64,000 nucleotides of DNA from Flavobacterium macacae (GTDB taxonomy: Bacteria; Bacteroidota; Bacteroidia; Flavobacteriales; Flavobacteriaceae): NCBI RefSeq assembly GCF_003865365.1, contig NZ_RQVR01000008.1:102502-166501 (forward strand), in the 5' to 3' direction. Positions 60,100 through 64,000 of the stretch are shown here, in pieces. Positions within the stretch are counted from its first letter, which is position 1. Each line of letters opens with the position of its first letter. Below the pieces are notes generated by a model that was given only the letters and a program-made list of their open reading frames with translations, was not told the DNA's origin and searched no databases. The translations under genes and the position numbers were made by a program.

Positions 60100-60342
60100 T
60101 TAAGCAGCTAAAGCATAGTTGTTTTCACCAGCTGTTTCTAAATTAACTTTTACAAGTAGTTCTTGAGGGTTAATATAATTTGGAGTTGATTGTTCAACTA
60201 TAACATTAACAGAATGACCTAATTCTAAAAGCTCTAATTGCTCTCTAGTATTAGAGAAATCTATCCATTGCTGTAATTTAGCTTCATCAAATGAGGCTAA
60301 AATTTCATTGAACTTTTTATCTATTTTTTTTAGGTCTAACAT
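60100..60342 (-). CDS. Antitoxin of a TAC module, with an ssrA-like C-terminus
   Basis: An 80-residue acidic protein between toxin (1 base) and chaperone (4 bases). Residues about 1-45 are helical (KIDKKFNEILASFDEAKLQQW) and may bind the toxin; residues about 46-80 (NVIVEQSTPNYINPQELLVKV) are the likely chaperone-addiction segment. It ends GENNYALAA, matching the degradation tag added by tmRNA (E. coli tag ends ENYALAA). A tag-like end would send unprotected antitoxin to ClpXP. I know no named family for the N-terminal part; the call rests on position, size and the tail. Confidence 0.75.
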   Translation of the reverse strand: MLDLKKIDKKFNEILASFDEAKLQQWIDFSNTREQLELLELGHSVNVIVEQSTPNYINPQELLVKVNLETAGENNYALAA

Positions 60343-60343
60343 C

Positions 60344-60922
60344 TTAGTTTTTTTGTTCTTTCAAATGTAGTGCAAATTTATTAATATTTTCTAATTTAAA
60401 CACTACTATTTGTATTCTTTTATTATAGTAAAAAAATTCGTGTTGTTTTTCGTCACTATGAATTACTAAAGAGTATTTACGATTTGTCTTCTTATATGGA
60501 TTTGTTGGTAAATCATCAAAAATAATACCAGTTATACCCATTTCTTCATAAAAATTATCTCTTAGAAAATCATGTATTCTTTTTAAAGTGTAGCTTTTTT
60601 TTAATTTTTTGAAATGTGATATAGCACTTTCAATCCAACTTTTAAAATAATAATAGTGTTCTTCATTAAAGGTTGCATTTAAGAATTTTTCTTCGTTTAA
60701 GTTGGCAATATAAATATCATAACTACCATTTTTACCTTTAATTTTAAAGTCTTCACCCCAATATTTTGCAAATTCAATGTCAACCCAAAAATAATTACCT
60801 TTACCCAACCAAGCATCTATTGATTTACACTCTATTGGGTGTTTTAAAAAATTGTTGTTACGATGCTCTTGCGTATGATAACCTATAATGTAACTTTTGC
60901 CGTTTTCTGTAACTCTCTTCAT
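60344..60922 (-). CDS. Putative toxin of a TAC module, ADP-ribosyltransferase-like
   Basis: A 192-residue soluble protein, first of the TAC trio. IIGYHTQEHR (His16), then AWLGKGNYFWVDIEFAKYW (Gly40, Gly42, Tyr44, Ala52, Trp55) match the H and Y motifs of PARP/ART-like domains, where YHGT and GxGxYFT-A are typical. The end KRIQIVVFKLENI (Gln171) sits where the catalytic Glu strand would be, so the third residue may be Gln or elsewhere. The middle has FNEEHYYYFKSWIESAISHF helices. This would fit an NAD-using toxin as in CmdTAC. Fold assignment is by eye only. Confidence 0.65.
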   Translation of the reverse strand: MKRVTENGKSYIIGYHTQEHRNNNFLKHPIECKSIDAWLGKGNYFWVDIEFAKYWGEDFKIKGKNGSYDIYIANLNEEKFLNATFNEEHYYYFKSWIESAISHFKKLKKSYTLKRIHDFLRDNFYEEMGITGIIFDDLPTNPYKKTNRKYSLVIHSDEKQHEFFYYNKRIQIVVFKLENINKFALHLKEQKN

Positions 60923-60931
60923 TAAAATAAT

Positions 60932-61399
60932 TTATTTTCTAAAAAGATGTGGTTCAATAGGATTGTTATCTACCCAAAGACCTATTTTATTTTTTCTAGC
61001 ATTATCTTCAAAAGTTGCTAATTCTTTTGAAGAGGAATATCTTTTATAATGCCAACCCATACCTGCTTTTATTATCTCTGCTGATAAATATTTACTATCT
61101 TCATCATAATATACCATAGCTATTGAACGACCGTATCTGTCGGTATCTGTTACCACATATTTTATAGTTTTAAGATATATTTGATCTGATGTGAATTGTT
61201 TTGCTTTAGTACCGAATGGTTGACTTTTTTCTGGAGTATCTACTTCGGCTAACCTTAATGTTATTTGATTGTTTAAACTATCCAAAACAACAACTGTATC
61301 ACCATCTTTAATGCCCACAACTTTAGCAGTTAATGTTGTTTGGGAATATGTTATGTTGATAATGAATAAAAAGATTAATAGAGAATAAAATTTTTTCAT
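60932..61399 (-). CDS. Secreted thermonuclease (SNase)
   Basis: A 155-residue protein with a signal peptide (KKFYSLLIFLFIINITYSQ) and an SNase domain: AKVVGIKDGDTVVVLD, ITLRLAEVDTPEKSQPFG, TDTDRYGRSIAMVYYD and IIKAGMGWHYKRY, with the catalytic Arg-Glu-Arg set apparently intact. It should act in the periplasm or outside. It ends 9 bases before the toxin start, so it is likely in the same transcript as the TAC genes. Why an exported nuclease sits there is unclear. Confidence 0.9.
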   Translation of the reverse strand: MKKFYSLLIFLFIINITYSQTTLTAKVVGIKDGDTVVVLDSLNNQITLRLAEVDTPEKSQPFGTKAKQFTSDQIYLKTIKYVVTDTDRYGRSIAMVYYDEDSKYLSAEIIKAGMGWHYKRYSSSKELATFEDNARKNKIGLWVDNNPIEPHLFRK

Positions 61400-61448
61400 A
61401 ATAGTTATTTTGAGTGTGTAGAATTAAAACTTGAAGAATAGATTGCTT

Positions 61449-63002
61449 TTAGATTAATAAAAAATCACTACTTATTATTTTATTCACATTACTTTTTAGA
61501 AGCATAATATCTTTATCTATGCTATTTATGTTATTAAAAAGCACCTTATAGTTATTAAATTCACTATCACGCATTAAATAAAGCTCTCTGGTAAAATTTA
61601 TTAAAGCCAAGTTATGATAATACTCATTTTTCAAAATATTTGAATTTTCAATTGCTTTTTTATAGAACATTTTACCTTTATCAAATTCTTTAATCCTTAT
61701 GTGATATAGACCTAAAGTAGCTTGAATGGTTATTCTTTCCTCGTCATCAATACCATGTATATTATTTTTATTAAGCAAACTTAAATATTTAGGGACTTCT
61801 TCTAATTTATTTTGAAGGCATAACGCATAAATAATGTTGTTTATAAATCCAACTTCATTACTATTAAGTCTCAAGCCTGCTAGACACATAATTATTGATG
61901 CGTCATATTGTTCAAGAAGAGCCGCTATATATGAACCAAAAACTAATGGCCTTTTTGAATAAGGGAAATCCAAATACCAATTTATACAATTATAGAATGA
62001 TTCTTGAAAATTACCTTTCTGAAAATTTTCATAAGCAAATGCTTCAAATGGGTTTTTAACACTATTAAAAGATTCAGAATTAAATAATAATCTGTTGTCT
62101 TTTTTAGTTAACCATTCAAATTGAGCTAAACTATTATCATTAGGATTTTTTAATGATAAATCTAGTAATGGTTTAGATTTTTTAAAAGAACCATGCTCTA
62201 ATTCAATAGTACCTAAAGAGCTTGATAGCTCTGTTAAATCAAAATCTGAATATTTTTTTGAGATTATTATCTTTTCACCAATTTTAATAAAAGGTGAATA
62301 TCTATCTATTAATCTTGAAGTTGCAATATGTGCAGATATTAACCAAGGGTCTTCTTTTATAGCATTTGATTTTTTTAAATAATAAATTGCTTTTTCTTCT
62401 TGAGAAGTGTGTATAAAAAATCTAACCGCTGACCTTAAAACAAATCTATTATTTGGTGATAATTGTAATGCAACAGTTACACATTTATTAGCTTTATCAA
62501 GTTGATTTTTAATTGTATACAATCTAGCTAATTCAATCCAATTTATTGAATTTGAAGATTGATTAATAGTTAGTTTTTTTGTTTTATTTATTATTCTATT
62601 GAAAATTTTATCGTCAAGAAAGGCAGAAAATTCCTCAACACTTGCAATGTTTTTCTCTAATATTTTATTTGAATCTTCTAACTTCGGATTCAATTCAATT
62701 TTAATTTTCTCAATTAAAGATAATAGTGGAATTGATGCATCTTTTGAATTTGATTCAATATAAGTGATAGCCTCTTGTAACTCATTAGAATATAAATCAT
62801 TTGAAATAAATGAATTATTGATTAAATCTGCTGCTACACCAATAGTTTTATTATTATGCCAATCGTTTATTATTAAGGAATTATCAACAGTTGTTAATAT
62901 TTCTTCATTTAATAAACCTAACTCTCCTAATTTAATAGTCCTTTTAAAATCACGCCAATTGGGAACTAATAGACGGTTTTTTAATTCGTAAATATTAGTC
63001 AT
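61449..63002 (-). CDS. Tetratricopeptide-repeat protein paired with a protein kinase
   Basis: A 517-residue cytoplasmic protein. The first 150 residues have no repeat (NRLLVPNWRDFKRTIKLGEL) and may be a separate domain. From about 150 on, helical repeats appear: SNSINWIELARLYTIKNQLDKANKC VTVALQLSPNN (quoted in two parts), EEKAIYYLKKSNAIKEDPW, GNFQESFYNCINWYLDFPY and KGKMFYKKAIENSNILKNE. Its start overlaps the kinase stop by 8 bases, so the pair is co-translated and likely works together, with the TPR protein as scaffold or kinase target. The SNase gene starts 49 bases after its stop. Confidence 0.8.
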   Translation of the reverse strand: MTNIYELKNRLLVPNWRDFKRTIKLGELGLLNEEILTTVDNSLIINDWHNNKTIGVAADLINNSFISNDLYSNELQEAITYIESNSKDASIPLLSLIEKIKIELNPKLEDSNKILEKNIASVEEFSAFLDDKIFNRIINKTKKLTINQSSNSINWIELARLYTIKNQLDKANKCVTVALQLSPNNRFVLRSAVRFFIHTSQEEKAIYYLKKSNAIKEDPWLISAHIATSRLIDRYSPFIKIGEKIIISKKYSDFDLTELSSSLGTIELEHGSFKKSKPLLDLSLKNPNDNSLAQFEWLTKKDNRLLFNSESFNSVKNPFEAFAYENFQKGNFQESFYNCINWYLDFPYSKRPLVFGSYIAALLEQYDASIIMCLAGLRLNSNEVGFINNIIYALCLQNKLEEVPKYLSLLNKNNIHGIDDEERITIQATLGLYHIRIKEFDKGKMFYKKAIENSNILKNEYYHNLALINFTRELYLMRDSEFNNYKVLFNNINSIDKDIMLLKSNVNKIISSDFLLI

Positions 63003-63987
63003 TTTTGTAGATTTTTAATTCGGTTCTTCTTCTTATTAAATCTAATTTCGCTATTGCTCTTCTAAAATTAAATTGATTTCCAATTTCTTTTATACTTTTT
63101 TTATGTCCTCTTTCCTCTGGAATTGGATAACAGCAATAAGATATTATCTCTATCAAGTCTTTAGAAAATTCCTTATTACCTAGTGAGATTCTAATTTCAT
63201 CTATTGATTTAAAATAAGCATCTATTAAATAATCTTTTACCTCCGAAAAATTACCTTTGTAAACAGTCCATCTAAATCTAGAATCTAGATGTTTTAGCAA
63301 TAATGCCGTCATATTCATGCCAAAAAAATAATAAGTTATTAAGCTACCAAACAAATACATGTCAGTTGACCTAACCCTTTGATTCCAATCTTGTTGAATA
63401 TAACCATATAAAAACTCTGGTGGAGAATAATTAATTTGACCTGTAAAGGAAAAGCCATCATCATGAGGAGCTTTTAATGAAGAACATAATGACCTACCTA
63501 AATCACCAATTTTTGATACAGTAGATTCATTATAAAGTAAAACATTAGATGGTTTTAAATCTTGATGACTAATTTCAACATTATGAAGCTGGTTTAAACC
63601 TACTGCAATGTCATGAAGAGATTTTATTTTCCATGCAATTTCAGAATCATTAGAAAACTTAATATTTGAACGAACATCACCTTCTGCTATTTCAAATATA
63701 AGATAAGGAACAGTTGGAATGGTAAAACCGTCTATGTTAATTTCACCCTCATCAATAATCATTGATACTTTTGTTAATCTATTATCTCTACACTTTATAA
63801 GTAGGTTTTTTTCAAACTCAAAAGCATTAGTTTGTTCCTGTAATATTTTTACCGTACTTTGACCAGGAAACATTTGAAAAAAAGCATTAAAATTTAAAGC
63901 TTTTAAAAAAGCATCAGATTCACCATTATTAACAATGTTGCAAATTCCAGTGATATTGACCACCCGATTCCAGTTTAAAGTGAGCAC
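62995..63987 (-). CDS. Serine/threonine protein kinase, 5' end cut by an insertion element
   Basis: A eukaryotic-like kinase of about 330 residues. Visible: beta-3 lysine in ESDAFLKAL, helix C Glu in FEFEKNLL, catalytic loop SHQDLKPSNVLL, magnesium site IGDLGRS (DLG for DFG), and YSPPEFLYG for the APE motif. No membrane helix. The first codons (a GTG at 63985-63987, LTLNWNRVV) lie inside the IS21-like end that begins at 63957, so the native N-terminus, perhaps only a few residues, is lost. The next in-frame Met is at about residue 38, past the lysine. It is therefore possibly inactive or made from a start in the element. Confidence 0.8.
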   Translation of the reverse strand: MLTLNWNRVVNITGICNIVNNGESDAFLKALNFNAFFQMFPGQSTVKILQEQTNAFEFEKNLLIKCRDNRLTKVSMIIDEGEINIDGFTIPTVPYLIFEIAEGDVRSNIKFSNDSEIAWKIKSLHDIAVGLNQLHNVEISHQDLKPSNVLLYNESTVSKIGDLGRSLCSSLKAPHDDGFSFTGQINYSPPEFLYGYIQQDWNQRVRSTDMYLFGSLITYYFFGMNMTALLLKHLDSRFRWTVYKGNFSEVKDYLIDAYFKSIDEIRISLGNKEFSKDLIEIISYCCYPIPEERGHKKSIKEIGNQFNFRRAIAKLDLIRRRTELKIYKND

Positions 63988-64000
63988 CTAATTCCAGTTC
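63957..64000. mobile_element. Terminal repeats of an IS21-like insertion sequence (partial)
   Basis: Two direct repeats of 20 bases, tgaccacccgattccagttt (63957-63976) and tgagcacctaattccagttc (63981-64000), match in 15-16 positions with a 24-base period. The element starts with TG. Several tandem terminal repeats are characteristic of IS21-family ends. The transposase genes would lie to the right, outside the window. Confidence 0.65.

Noticed and set aside
60100..60342. Fragment of a tmRNA gene, because of the coded tag
   Set aside because: The tag codons end a continuous 80-codon frame set 1 base after one gene and 4 before another; no tRNA-like ends are present.

Overview
The window reads as chromosome of a Flavobacterium-like member of the Bacteroidota. 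It is AT-rich, its promoters follow the Bacteroidota form (TTTG, about 19 nt, TAnnTTTG), start codons lack Shine-Dalgarno sites, and several families are typical of the phylum: DUF6146, DUF6787, DUF6952, DUF4834, BatA-domain proteins, a type IX secretion (T9SS) cargo protein and LuxC-like acyl-CoA reductase. The species cannot be named from this sequence.

Positions 1-57000 are mostly core genome. In order: the 5' end of parE; a YihY/flavin reductase/DUF2459 operon; ychF; a ferredoxin divergent from a LuxC-like reductase; serC-serA (serine synthesis) followed by a decayed DUF937 gene; lipoprotein msrA; a LolD-like ATPase with a TIGR02757 protein; a DEAD-box helicase; a secreted lactonase; a BatA-domain/pseudo-dihydroorotase/membrane protein/esterase operon; a metallo-hydrolase; bcp; nth; an ECF sigma factor with a 47-residue satellite gene; uvrA; a surface-polysaccharide cluster (flippase, glycosyltransferase, YfhO); an alpha-oxoamine synthase that may make sphingolipid or sulfonolipid bases; a REC-PAS signalling protein; two secreted proteins, one frameshifted; an APC permease; a peroxiredoxin/thioredoxin pair; a metal-linked AraC regulator with an HMA-MauE membrane protein; and the run tpx-dgkA-ftsK-lolA-lptF/G-ribB.

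From the tRNA-Ser(UGA) at 57016 the character changes to an accessory region. It holds a thermonuclease, a protein of unknown function, about 1 kb of non-coding DNA packed with nested inverted repeats and GCGTTGG motifs, and a tightly packed leftward set: protein kinase, TPR protein, secreted thermonuclease, then a toxin-antitoxin-chaperone (TAC) module. The TAC module is the highlight. It has a putative ADP-ribosyltransferase-like toxin, an 80-residue antitoxin whose last nine residues (GENNYALAA) look like an ssrA degradation tag, and a SecB-like chaperone. The natural model is that the chaperone shields the antitoxin tail from ClpXP and that stress or phage infection frees the toxin. The right edge enters an IS21-like element that has cut into the kinase gene.

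Several enzymes have lost expected residues: a dihydroorotase without most metal ligands, an endonuclease III without its iron-sulfur cysteines, and a RibB with a degenerate cyclohydrolase domain. All calls come from reading the sequence; no searches were run.
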